Shown here piece after piece: positions 1-6,421 of a stretch of DNA of 8,409 bases. A program made the position numbers and the translations under genes. The stretch lies in assembly GCA_043769275.1 (NCBI GenBank), contig JAYVJM010000067.1, positions 1 to 8,409 on the forward strand, given 5' to 3'. Origin of the DNA: JAYVJM01 sp043769275 (GTDB lineage Bacteria; Pseudomonadota; Gammaproteobacteria; Pseudomonadales; UBA7239). The stretch's first letter is position 1, and the number at the start of each line of letters is the position of its first letter. The notes below the pieces were generated by a model, which worked only from the letters and a program-made list of their open reading frames with translations, searched no databases and was not told where the DNA came from.

Positions 1-2
1 TC

Positions 3-59
3 ACTGCTGTGTTGGCTATCATTACCGCAAGCCCTTCCCCGCCTATTGGACACAAATGA
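3..59 (+). CDS. possible C-terminal tail of an upstream gene (partial)
   Basis: Frame 3 is open from the left edge and ends in a TGA at 57-59, giving an 18-residue tail (TAVLAIITASPSPPIGHK). Its TGA overlaps the fimX ATG at 56-58 in an ATGA arrangement, a common form of translational coupling, and this is the only positive evidence that it is coding. The piece is too short to assign a family. The frame shared with fimX is also open to the left edge, so the 55 bases could instead be leader sequence or an N-terminal extension of fimX. Confidence 0.22.
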   Translation, partial: TAVLAIITASPSPPIGHK

Positions 60-2161
60 GCCTGATGGACACCATCCGCCTGCTAATTATCAATGACGAC
101 GCTGCGGAAGTTGACCGCCTGCTCAGCATGTTGCGCAATGCAGGACTCGCCCTACGTGCGCAACACGCGCCAAGCCCGGAAGGGCTAGAAAAACTCTTAA
201 ACGACCAAGCATGGGATTTATTGCTGGCAGTCGAGGGGGCGACATCCTGTGATGCAAAGGTTGCGCTACGCCTAATCAAAAAGCTCGATAAAGATATCCC
301 CACACTGCTGCTCACAGAGGCAGACATCGAGCAGCGTGGCCGCGCCTTGATCGACGGGCTCAAGGCAGGGGCGCGTGACGTGCTCGCATTAGATGACGAC
401 CAGCATCTTCTACTGGCTATCACGCGTGAGCTGGGCAACTTGCAAGAGCGTCGCGAACGGCGCAGCGCAGATCGCAAACTGAAAGAATCAGAACGGCGCT
501 GCCAACAATTGCTCGACAGCTCGCGCGATGCCATCGCCTACGTCGAAGACGGCACCTTTCTCTACGCCAATCAAAGTTTTGCTGATTGTTTTGCCTATGC
601 CTCGGCTGACGACATTGTGGCTATACCCGTCATAGACCTTGTTGCTAGCAAAGATCAAGAAACCTATAAACGCTTTATGAAGGCGTTCAAGCTTAGCGAG
701 TCCGGCACACAGGAGATGAGTCTGCACGGCGCACGGCGCGACAAGAAAGAGTTTCAGGTCGCCATTGCCGTCACTCACGCACTTTATGAGAACGATGCCT
801 GTGTGCAACTAAGGGTGGCCGGTGGGAGTAGCAATGCCGTCGCCGAGCAAAAAACGAAAAAAACCAGTGTGCTTGACATAATGACCGGTGTTTATAGTCG
901 TGCTTATATGGCCAGTGCGTTAAATAGCGCGATCAACGATGCTTCCGAGCGCGACCAATATTCCTCCATGCACATTATACACATTGATGTCTATGAAGAA
1001 TTGCGCAGCCAGCTTGGCACATCCGGCCGCGATGCCGCCGTTGCCGATTTTGCCGCTCACCTTAAAAGCTTGGTGGGCAGGGAGGGCACTTTGGGTCGGA
1101 TTGCCGATGACGAGTTTGCTCTGCTGACGAAAGGGATAGATGAGGAACAGCAAACACAGCGAGCGAACCAGCTCTGCAAACAGGTCAGTGGCCACATCTA
1201 CAAAACCAGCGATAAAACCACACATATTGCGATCAGCATCGGCATATGCCCCATCACAGAAAAAATCACTACGTCGGATCAAGTGCTGGAGCGCGCCCAC
1301 GTCGCCTGTGTCGAAGCGCGCGCCCTCGGCAAAAAAGGCGGCGGCAGTGCCGCCAAATACCACGTGCTTAAATTGGGCGACAGTAGCAGCAGCAACATTC
1401 CTCTTGTGCTAGAGGTCATTGAGCGAACACTTGGGACAAACGGCTTCAAGTTGCAGTTTCAGCCGATTGTCAACCTGCGTGGCGATGTCTCTGAATTCTA
1501 TGAGGCACTACTCGTCATGCCGCCCGATGAAAACGGGGTCGTTATGGACACCGACGAAGCATTCAAAATCCTTCAGCATGACGATGAGCTGGGAAAAAAA
1601 GTGGATCGCTGGACGTTGTTGAATGTCACAAAATTGCTGGCAAAACACCGTGAAACAACAGGCCAGAACACGCGCATGGCGATCAACCTGACAGCCGCCT
1701 CCCTCAAAGATGATGGCCTAGCAGCATGGTTGGCTGTGGCGCTAAAAATGGCGAGCTTGCCGGCTGAAGCCATTATTTTGCAAGTGTCTGAAGCGGACAT
1801 TGCCAGCCATATCAACCACGCCATTACGTTTTGTGCAGCCATACGAACCTTAGGAAGCCAAGCCTGCATCAAACATTTTGGTTGCGCCCTAGATTCCTTC
1901 AAGGTGCTTGGGCATCTGGATATCGATCTCGTAAAAATAGACGGATCGTTTACCCAGGATATACAAAAGAAAAATGAAACGCCCGATACGCTGAACGCCT
2001 TAATCGCCGAGGTAAACAACACCGGAAAACAAACTATCGTACCTTTTGTTGAAAACGCCACGGTGTTATCCACGCTGTGGCAGGCTGGTGCGCACTTTAT
2101 TCAGGGGCATTACGTGCAAGCACCCAGCGATAAAATGGATTTTATATTCGCTGACGAGTAG
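56..2161 (+). CDS. fimX: FimX-type degenerate GGDEF/EAL c-di-GMP effector of type IV pili
   Basis: This is probably a cytoplasmic regulator that binds c-di-GMP and promotes type IV pilus assembly and twitching; the role is known from FimX of Pseudomonas and Xanthomonas. The 701 residues show the FimX domain order: a receiver-like domain (about 7-125), a PAS domain (about 145-260), GGDEF (about 275-435) and EAL (about 450-700). The receiver lacks the phospho-acceptor Asp, with Ala/Val near residues 58-59. The GGDEF motif reads ADDEF at 350-354. The EAL domain keeps EALL at 483-486 but has KHFG at 606-609 where active phosphodiesterases have DDFG, so both enzyme activities are probably lost. 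The C-terminal QGHYVQAP and MDF stretch also resembles FimX. Neither the ATG at 56 nor the one at 65 has a clear Shine-Dalgarno site; 56 is kept for its ATGA overlap, although MDTIRLL from 65 would also fit. The family call is from remembered motifs, not a search. Confidence 0.88.
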   Translation: MSLMDTIRLLIINDDAAEVDRLLSMLRNAGLALRAQHAPSPEGLEKLLNDQAWDLLLAVEGATSCDAKVALRLIKKLDKDIPTLLLTEADIEQRGRALIDGLKAGARDVLALDDDQHLLLAITRELGNLQERRERRSADRKLKESERRCQQLLDSSRDAIAYVEDGTFLYANQSFADCFAYASADDIVAIPVIDLVASKDQETYKRFMKAFKLSESGTQEMSLHGARRDKKEFQVAIAVTHALYENDACVQLRVAGGSSNAVAEQKTKKTSVLDIMTGVYSRAYMASALNSAINDASERDQYSSMHIIHIDVYEELRSQLGTSGRDAAVADFAAHLKSLVGREGTLGRIADDEFALLTKGIDEEQQTQRANQLCKQVSGHIYKTSDKTTHIAISIGICPITEKITTSDQVLERAHVACVEARALGKKGGGSAAKYHVLKLGDSSSSNIPLVLEVIERTLGTNGFKLQFQPIVNLRGDVSEFYEALLVMPPDENGVVMDTDEAFKILQHDDELGKKVDRWTLLNVTKLLAKHRETTGQNTRMAINLTAASLKDDGLAAWLAVALKMASLPAEAIILQVSEADIASHINHAITFCAAIRTLGSQACIKHFGCALDSFKVLGHLDIDLVKIDGSFTQDIQKKNETPDTLNALIAEVNNTGKQTIVPFVENATVLSTLWQAGAHFIQGHYVQAPSDKMDFIFADE

Positions 2162-2211
2162 GGAAAAACTTCCGTCGGCTGCATGTTCGACACCTGTTCA
2201 GAGCATAAAAC

Positions 2212-3633
2212 ATGTCACGCAATCTTGTTCTCGGCTTATTCTTTTATGCGTCGCTCTTGTCGGCAGCAGAGTTGCCTAGCACCGTCAAAAACCTATTGAA
2301 CAACGAAGGCATTCCGCTCAGTGCCGTCGCCGTATTCGCACAAGAAGTCGATGCAAAAACGCCACTGTTGATCATTAACAATACCAAGATGATGACCCCT
2401 GCCTCCATCATGAAGCTGGTCACCACCTATGCAGCACTGGACATGCTGGGTCCAACCTTTCACTGGGAAACCCAGGCTTATACCAGCGGCAAGCTGACAG
2501 ACGGCGTTTTGAGGGGCGATCTTATCTTTGCCGGCAGCGGCGACCCTAAGCTGCTAACGGAAAATCTTTGGCTGTTTCTGCATCAGCTACGTGAACAAGG
2601 TCTGCGCGAAATTAACGGCAACGTAGTGTTGGATAAATCTCTCTTTGCAGAAACGGTTTTTGATGCCGCAGATTTTGACCAAAAACCAACGCGCAGTTAC
2701 AACGCGGGCACCAATGCTTTTTTGCTTAACTTTGATGCCATTAATTTGCTGATAACGCCCAACACGGGCAACAAAAAGCCCACTATCACCATCAAAACTC
2801 CCGTCGCGCTGACTATCGACAATCAAGTAGCGCTCGTTGCCGGTGAGTGCGCCAATTGGCAAGATAAGCTACAAGCAAAATTTAGTGTGACGGCAGAAGG
2901 CCTTTTGTTGCAGGCGGGCGGCACTTATGCCGCTTCGTGCAGCGAGCAAGGCTGGAACGTGCTTCCTTATCCGCTGGCGCAGGAAACACTTTTTGCTGCG
3001 GTATTTCGCAAACTATGGCGGGAGATGGGCGGCACTTTTAGTGGCGAGGTTGTACGGGGAAAGGTGCCTACTGAGGCGCGCGCGATTGCACAATGGACAT
3101 CGCCCGACCTGCCTGTCGTACTGCGCGACATCAATAAATACAGCAACAACGTGATGGCCAAACAGCTTTTTTTAACGTTAGGCATCGCATCGAAAGCTGC
3201 GCCCACTTCACCACCAGCCACCACAGAAAAAAGCCAGCAGGTACTCAAGGCGTGGCTGCACAGTAAAGGGATCAATGAAGGCGTTGTTAATGAAAACGGT
3301 TCCGGCTTGTCGCGCCAAGATAAGATCAGCGCCCAAGCATTGGGTGCGTTACTTATCAACGCGTGGCGGTCGCCCCTCATGCCCGAGTTTATCGCCTCGC
3401 TACCGCTGGCAGGAGAAGACGGCTCGCTCAAAACGCGCTTTACCGCCTCCCCCTTGAAGGGGAAAGCGCATTTAAAAACCGGCGGCATCAATAACGTCAA
3501 ATCAATTGCTGGCTACGTATTTTCTGCGTCAGGAAAACGTTTTGTGGTAGTGATGATCGTTAATCACGAGCACGCGCAAAACAGCATCACAGCGCAAGAA
3601 GCGCTGCTGAAATGGCTTTATCAGCAACGCTAA
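2212..3633 (+). CDS. dacB: D-alanyl-D-alanine carboxypeptidase/endopeptidase (PBP4, peptidase S13)
   Basis: This periplasmic serine peptidase trims D-Ala from peptidoglycan stem peptides and cuts cross-links. All three penicillin-binding motifs are present: SIMK at 65-68 with the nucleophile Ser65, SNN at 311-313, and KTG at 422-424. The long insertion between the first two motifs and the total of 473 residues match class C enzymes such as E. coli DacB, which is about 477 residues. The N-terminus is a Sec signal peptide with a likely cut after LLSAA (residue 19), giving a mature protein that begins ELPSTV. An in-frame TAA at 2206-2208 rules out an earlier start. The Shine-Dalgarno site is weak. 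The gene lies 50 bases after fimX on the same strand with no terminator visible between them, so co-transcription is plausible but unproven. No key residue is missing. Confidence 0.95.
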   Translation: MSRNLVLGLFFYASLLSAAELPSTVKNLLNNEGIPLSAVAVFAQEVDAKTPLLIINNTKMMTPASIMKLVTTYAALDMLGPTFHWETQAYTSGKLTDGVLRGDLIFAGSGDPKLLTENLWLFLHQLREQGLREINGNVVLDKSLFAETVFDAADFDQKPTRSYNAGTNAFLLNFDAINLLITPNTGNKKPTITIKTPVALTIDNQVALVAGECANWQDKLQAKFSVTAEGLLLQAGGTYAASCSEQGWNVLPYPLAQETLFAAVFRKLWREMGGTFSGEVVRGKVPTEARAIAQWTSPDLPVVLRDINKYSNNVMAKQLFLTLGIASKAAPTSPPATTEKSQQVLKAWLHSKGINEGVVNENGSGLSRQDKISAQALGALLINAWRSPLMPEFIASLPLAGEDGSLKTRFTASPLKGKAHLKTGGINNVKSIAGYVFSASGKRFVVVMIVNHEHAQNSITAQEALLKWLYQQR

Positions 3634-3641
3634 GGGTTTTG

Positions 3642-3765
3642 CCAACAATAACTTCCCGTTCGTGGTGAATTGTTTCTGTTCATCCTGAGCTTGTCGAAGG
3701 AATCGAACCATGAACAGCCCTTCGACAGGCTCAGGGCAAACGGCAAATCAGGACATCATTGTTGG
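3642..3765. repeat. intergenic palindromic repeat filling the spacer between convergent genes
   Basis: The core pair is CCTGAGCTTGTCGAAGG (3684-3700) and CCTTCGACAGGCTCAGG (3719-3735), which pair at 16 of 17 positions with one G-T wobble. CTGTTCAT (3676-3683) pairs perfectly with ATGAACAG (3710-3717), and this pair crosses the core pair rather than nesting in it. CCGTTCG (3656-3662) and CAAACGG (3737-3743) flank the core with one mismatch. The outermost pair, CCAACAAT (3642-3649) and ATTGTTGG (3758-3765), is perfect. The core motif resembles a REP-like intergenic repeat that I recall as widespread in proteobacterial genomes. It sits between dacB and the CDF gene, whose 3' ends converge, so it probably also serves as a bidirectional terminator or transcript end. 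There is no strong U-tract. Confidence 0.85.
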
Positions 3766-3780
3766 TTAAACGCTGTTTGT

Positions 3781-4689
3781 TTACGGTGCCGTTTTGACGC
3801 AGTGCTGCCCACATTCATCGCCGCGCTCTATTTGCAAAGTGGTGTGCTCAATGGCAAAACGGTGGTGCAGGGCATGAGCGGTCTCGTGTAAAAAAGCATC
3901 GTCTGGCTGCCCATTCGGCATCGTAAGGTGCGCGGTAAGCGCTACATCTGTGGTGCTCATGCCCCAAATATGCAAATCATGCACCGCGCTCACGCCCTGC
4001 AATGACAGCAGCCAGCTTTGTACCGCGTGTGGATCAATATGCTCAGGCACGCCATCGAACAGTAAATGCAGCGATTGACGCAATAAGCCCCAGCTACCGA
4101 CGATGATCACAAACGCAATCAGCAAACTCATGACGGGGTCTACCCAGTGCCAGCCCAACAGCAGATACAGTCCGGCGGCCACCATCACCGCTGCCGATAC
4201 CGCCGCATCGCTCGCCAAGTGTAAAAACGCGCCGCGCACATTGATATCGCCAGCTTGTCCACGCAAAAACAGCAAAGCCGTTAGCGTGTTAATAACAATG
4301 CCGATGCCTGCCACCACCATCACGGTATACCCGCCAAAAGGCTGCGGTGCTTGCAGGCGAATAATGGCCTCCCACGCCAACGCGCCCATCGCCACCAACA
4401 GCAAAACGGCATTGGCGAACGCCGCCAACACCGAGGCACGCTGCCAACCGTAGCTATGGCGCAGGTTGGGGTGCCATTGCCCAATCCACACCGCCACCCA
4501 CGCCAGCAGCAGCCCTGCGACATCGGACAAGTTGTGGCCGGCATCCGCCAGCAAGGCCAGCGAATTCACCTTCCAGCCGTAAAAAGCCTCGATGGCCACC
4601 ATACAAAGATTCAGCGTAATGCCGATAGCAAAAGCACGGTTCAGGGTTGCCGTTGGCATCGGGTGATGGTGGCTGTGGTCGTGGTTCAT
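3781..4689 (-). CDS. cation diffusion facilitator metal efflux transporter (CzcD/ZitB-like)
   Basis: This inner-membrane antiporter probably exports Zn2+ or a similar divalent metal in exchange for protons. The 302 residues are typical of the bacterial CDF family. The metal-site motifs are visible as HNLSD (His52, Asp56) in the second membrane segment and HLASD (His157, Asp161) in the fifth. The His/Asp pairing at both places is the Zn-type pattern of CzcD and ZitB, unlike the Asp/Asp of YiiP. The family motif YGWQRASVLAA lies around 80-90. About six membrane segments precede a cytoplasmic domain from roughly residue 212. The N-terminus is His-rich (HDHSHHH at 3-9), and the tail carries two Cys (ECGQHC). 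An AAGGA Shine-Dalgarno site (4696-4700) lies six bases before the ATG. The start overlaps the stop of the upstream methyltransferase remnant in an ATGA, so the two are translationally coupled. Metal specificity is inferred. Confidence 0.93.
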   Translation of the reverse strand: MNHDHSHHHPMPTATLNRAFAIGITLNLCMVAIEAFYGWKVNSLALLADAGHNLSDVAGLLLAWVAVWIGQWHPNLRHSYGWQRASVLAAFANAVLLLVAMGALAWEAIIRLQAPQPFGGYTVMVVAGIGIVINTLTALLFLRGQAGDINVRGAFLHLASDAAVSAAVMVAAGLYLLLGWHWVDPVMSLLIAFVIIVGSWGLLRQSLHLLFDGVPEHIDPHAVQSWLLSLQGVSAVHDLHIWGMSTTDVALTAHLTMPNGQPDDAFLHETAHALHHRFAIEHTTLQIERGDECGQHCVKTAP

Positions 4690-5159
4690 GGGGAATCCTT
4701 GCGATAAGCCACAACAAACAAGCGCCGAAACGGAAACAACACTTTGCCATTTCTTTGGCGCAGGTAAACACTCGCTACGCGCGCATTCAGCAGATCAACA
4801 AACTGCTTTTTTTCACTCTCATTGCTTAATGCGTCCATAAACGGACGCAGGCCGGTGCAGCCAATCCATTCCACAATAGCCTGTGGACTATCCATCACTT
4901 GCTGTTGTTCGGTCTCCCATATATCAAGCGAAGCACACTCATCAGCCAACACATCATAGTAAAAATCTGGCATTTCCATTGTGATTGCCTGCTTTGCCCC
5001 CTGCATGCGTTTGCACCATTGCGGATTATCCGCTACGGCTAATATTGATTGCTGCAGTGCTTGCTCGCCGTGATGAGGGATTTGAAACGCCAACACACCA
5101 GAAGCCGCCACTTGGTGCAATAGACGACGCAGCAATGCTGCGTGATTAGGCGTGTTCAT
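4686..5159 (-). pseudogene. C-terminal half of a trans-aconitate 2-methyltransferase-like protein, SAM domain lost
   Basis: Intact Tam enzymes, about 250 residues, methylate trans-aconitate with S-adenosylmethionine. This 157-residue frame matches only the Tam C-terminal half: PNHAALLRRLL and GVLAFQIP near the start, then FYYDVLA, DIWETE, IVEWIGCTGLRPFMDAL and FPFRRLFVVAYR in family order. The N-terminal Rossmann part with its glycine-rich SAM loop is absent. There is no room for it: an in-frame TGA lies two codons before the ATG at 5159 and lapA begins only 131 bases away on the other strand. No Shine-Dalgarno site precedes the ATG. The reading frame itself is clean and its stop overlaps the CDF start by four bases, so the truncation may be recent, or translation of this frame may be kept for coupling. 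I judge it catalytically dead. It could be annotated as a hypothetical CDS instead. Confidence 0.8.
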
Positions 5160-5231
5160 AATTCAGACGATAACGTTGGCAGTTGCCTGATGGTTTGGTG
5201 TCCAGAATTGACAGCACATGTCATTAGACTG

Positions 5232-5264
5232 AAACGGCATCGTCGCAAGACCGTGCCGTTTTTT
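5232..5264 (+). terminator. Rho-independent terminator upstream of lapA
   Basis: AAACGGCA (5232-5239) pairs with TGCCGTTT (5254-5261). Inside it, GTC (5242-5244) pairs with GAC (5249-5251) around a GCAA tetraloop, and a T6 tract (5259-5264) follows. The T-tract sets the + strand direction. No + strand gene that it could terminate is visible in the roughly 1600 bases upstream. In many relatives ihfB lies directly before lapA, so this may be the terminator of a gene that has been moved away (inference). It would also insulate lapA from upstream transcription, in which case lapA needs a promoter downstream of about 5240 or reads through. Confidence 0.75.
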
Positions 5265-5290
5265 ATAGACCGCTTTTAATGAGGCTGCCC

Positions 5291-5575
5291 ATGCGTTGGA
5301 TTTACCGAGCTTTCTCACTTTTGCTGCTTTTGGCTGGTGCCGGCCTTGGCGTTTGGTTTTACCTCGACAATATCAAAACAGTGCAACTGACATTCTTTGG
5401 ACATGCAATAGACAATGTGCCACTAGCCTTGTGGTTGCTGGTTTTTTTTGTCACGGGCGTTGTGCTGGGTTTAAGCGTGAGCGTGTTACAAAGTCTTCGC
5501 CATCGTGTCCGATTACAAGCATTGCGCAAGCAATTAGCCGCACTCCAATCAAAACCCACCACAAAAGAAGCATGA
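5291..5575 (+). CDS. lapA: LapA (YciS/DUF1049) inner-membrane protein of LPS assembly
   Basis: LapA is a small inner-membrane protein that works with LapB in lipopolysaccharide assembly and control of LpxC. From the chosen start it has 94 residues: a first membrane segment at about 7-24 (rich in Leu, then AGAGLGVWFYL), a short periplasmic stretch with TVQLTFFG, a second segment at about 43-65, and a basic cytoplasmic helix that looks like a short coiled coil (LQALRKQLAALQS). This is the DUF1049 plan. The ATG at 5291 is preferred because GAGG (5281-5284) lies six bases before it and family members begin MRW. An in-frame ATG at 5279 adds only MRLP and has no Shine-Dalgarno site. pyrF follows after seven bases, the usual lapA-pyrF order, although the rpsA and ihfB genes that often precede it are absent. 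Confidence 0.88.
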   Translation: MRWIYRAFSLLLLLAGAGLGVWFYLDNIKTVQLTFFGHAIDNVPLALWLLVFFVTGVVLGLSVSVLQSLRHRVRLQALRKQLAALQSKPTTKEA

Positions 5576-5582
5576 AATTGCA

Positions 5583-6308
5583 ATGAAAACAATCAGCGAT
5601 AAATGTTCGCGCGTTATCGTCGCCCTAGATTACCGCGATGAAGCATCCGTATGGGCGCTGCTGGATCGCCTGTCGCCTGATGACTGTCGTCTTAAAGTAG
5701 GCAAAGCATTGTTTACCGCTTGCGGGCCGACCTTAGTGCGCAAAATAGTATCGCGTGGCTTTGATGTTTTTCTCGATTTAAAATTTCATGATATTCCCAA
5801 TACAGTGGCTGATGCGCTGCAAGCCGCACACGATCTCGGCGTCTGGATGGTTAATGTGCATGCTAGCGGAGGAGCATGTATGCTGGAGGCAGCTCGTGCT
5901 GCGCTATCTGCCAAAGATGCCCCTTTGCTGATCGCAGTCACCGTGTTAACCAGCATGGAGCAAGCCGAATTATCGCAAATCGGCGTAACTGTGAATATCC
6001 AGCAACAGATTTTATTGCTGGCTAAGTTAGCACTCAATGCTGGCTTGGATGGCGTAGTGTGTTCGGCGCAGGAGGCAGCCATGTTGCGCAAAAAAACCAC
6101 ACCTGATTTTTGTCTTGTAACGCCAGGGATACGCCCCCTCGACAATGATCCTGACGATCAACGCCGCATAATGACGCCAACGGAGGCCACTAGAGCAGGC
6201 AGCGACTTTCTTGTTATAGGCCGCCCCATTACACAAGCCGCCGATCCTTGTGCGGCTTTACGTGCCATCAATGCCGATCTTGCTGCACAGCATGGTCTTT
6301 ACACCTAA
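5583..6308 (+). CDS. pyrF: orotidine 5'-phosphate decarboxylase
   Basis: This cytoplasmic enzyme decarboxylates OMP to UMP, the last step of de novo UMP synthesis. The 241 residues include the signature DLKFHDIPNTV. The catalytic and ligand residues Asp16, Lys38, Asp65, Lys67 and Asp70 have exactly the spacing of E. coli Asp22, Lys44, Asp71, Lys73 and Asp76. The C-terminal phosphate-gripper loop reads VIGRPIT (211-217, Arg214), preceded by TPGIRP. The protein is full length with no missing residue. The ATG lies seven bases after the lapA stop. A weak GAAG at 5567-5570 is the only Shine-Dalgarno-like site, so translation may depend on coupling with lapA. A bidirectional terminator lies 47 bases downstream. 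Confidence 0.97.
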   Translation: MKTISDKCSRVIVALDYRDEASVWALLDRLSPDDCRLKVGKALFTACGPTLVRKIVSRGFDVFLDLKFHDIPNTVADALQAAHDLGVWMVNVHASGGACMLEAARAALSAKDAPLLIAVTVLTSMEQAELSQIGVTVNIQQQILLLAKLALNAGLDGVVCSAQEAAMLRKKTTPDFCLVTPGIRPLDNDPDDQRRIMTPTEATRAGSDFLVIGRPITQAADPCAALRAINADLAAQHGLYT

Positions 6309-6355
6309 CTCTGGCGGCATTATTCAAATCAATTTTTGGCTAGTCGATTAAAACA

Positions 6356-6392
6356 AAAAAACCACCCGTCCATCACTGGGAGGTGGTTTTTT
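6356..6392. terminator. bidirectional Rho-independent terminator
   Basis: AAAAAACCACC (6356-6366) pairs perfectly with GGTGGTTTTTT (6382-6392) around a 15-base loop. The A-tract and T-tract make it work on both strands. It ends lapA-pyrF on + and the exported-protein gene on -, whose stop is 30 bases away. A second small hairpin, CGCTC (6397-6401) with GAGCG (6408-6412), lies between it and that stop. Confidence 0.93.
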
Positions 6393-6421
6393 AACACGCT
6401 CAATTAAGAGCGAGTTGGTTT

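Noticed and set aside
43..534. 163-codon - strand frame within fimX, very rich in Ser and Arg
   Set aside because: Its composition is that of an antisense shadow, and the fimX domains on the + strand explain this DNA.
3676..3743. The paired repeats as a short CRISPR array or attachment site
   Set aside because: The units are inverted rather than direct, there is no regular spacer, and there are no cas or integrase genes. The motif matches a known type of intergenic palindrome.
3670..3891. 73-codon + strand frame starting in the intergenic repeat
   Set aside because: It is made of repeat sequence followed by antisense of the CDF 3' end, with no ribosome site and no conserved feature.
4103..4707. 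Two + strand frames of 116 and 118 codons opposite the CDF gene
   Set aside because: Both are shadows of the CDF gene. One is Gln/His/Arg-rich and the other Ala/Thr-rich, as expected from antisense of membrane-protein codons.
5208..5213. TTGACA as the -35 box of a lapA promoter
   Set aside because: No -10 lies 16-18 bases downstream, and the terminator at 5232-5264 would stop a transcript starting there. TATAGA at 5264-5269 is too far away to pair with it.
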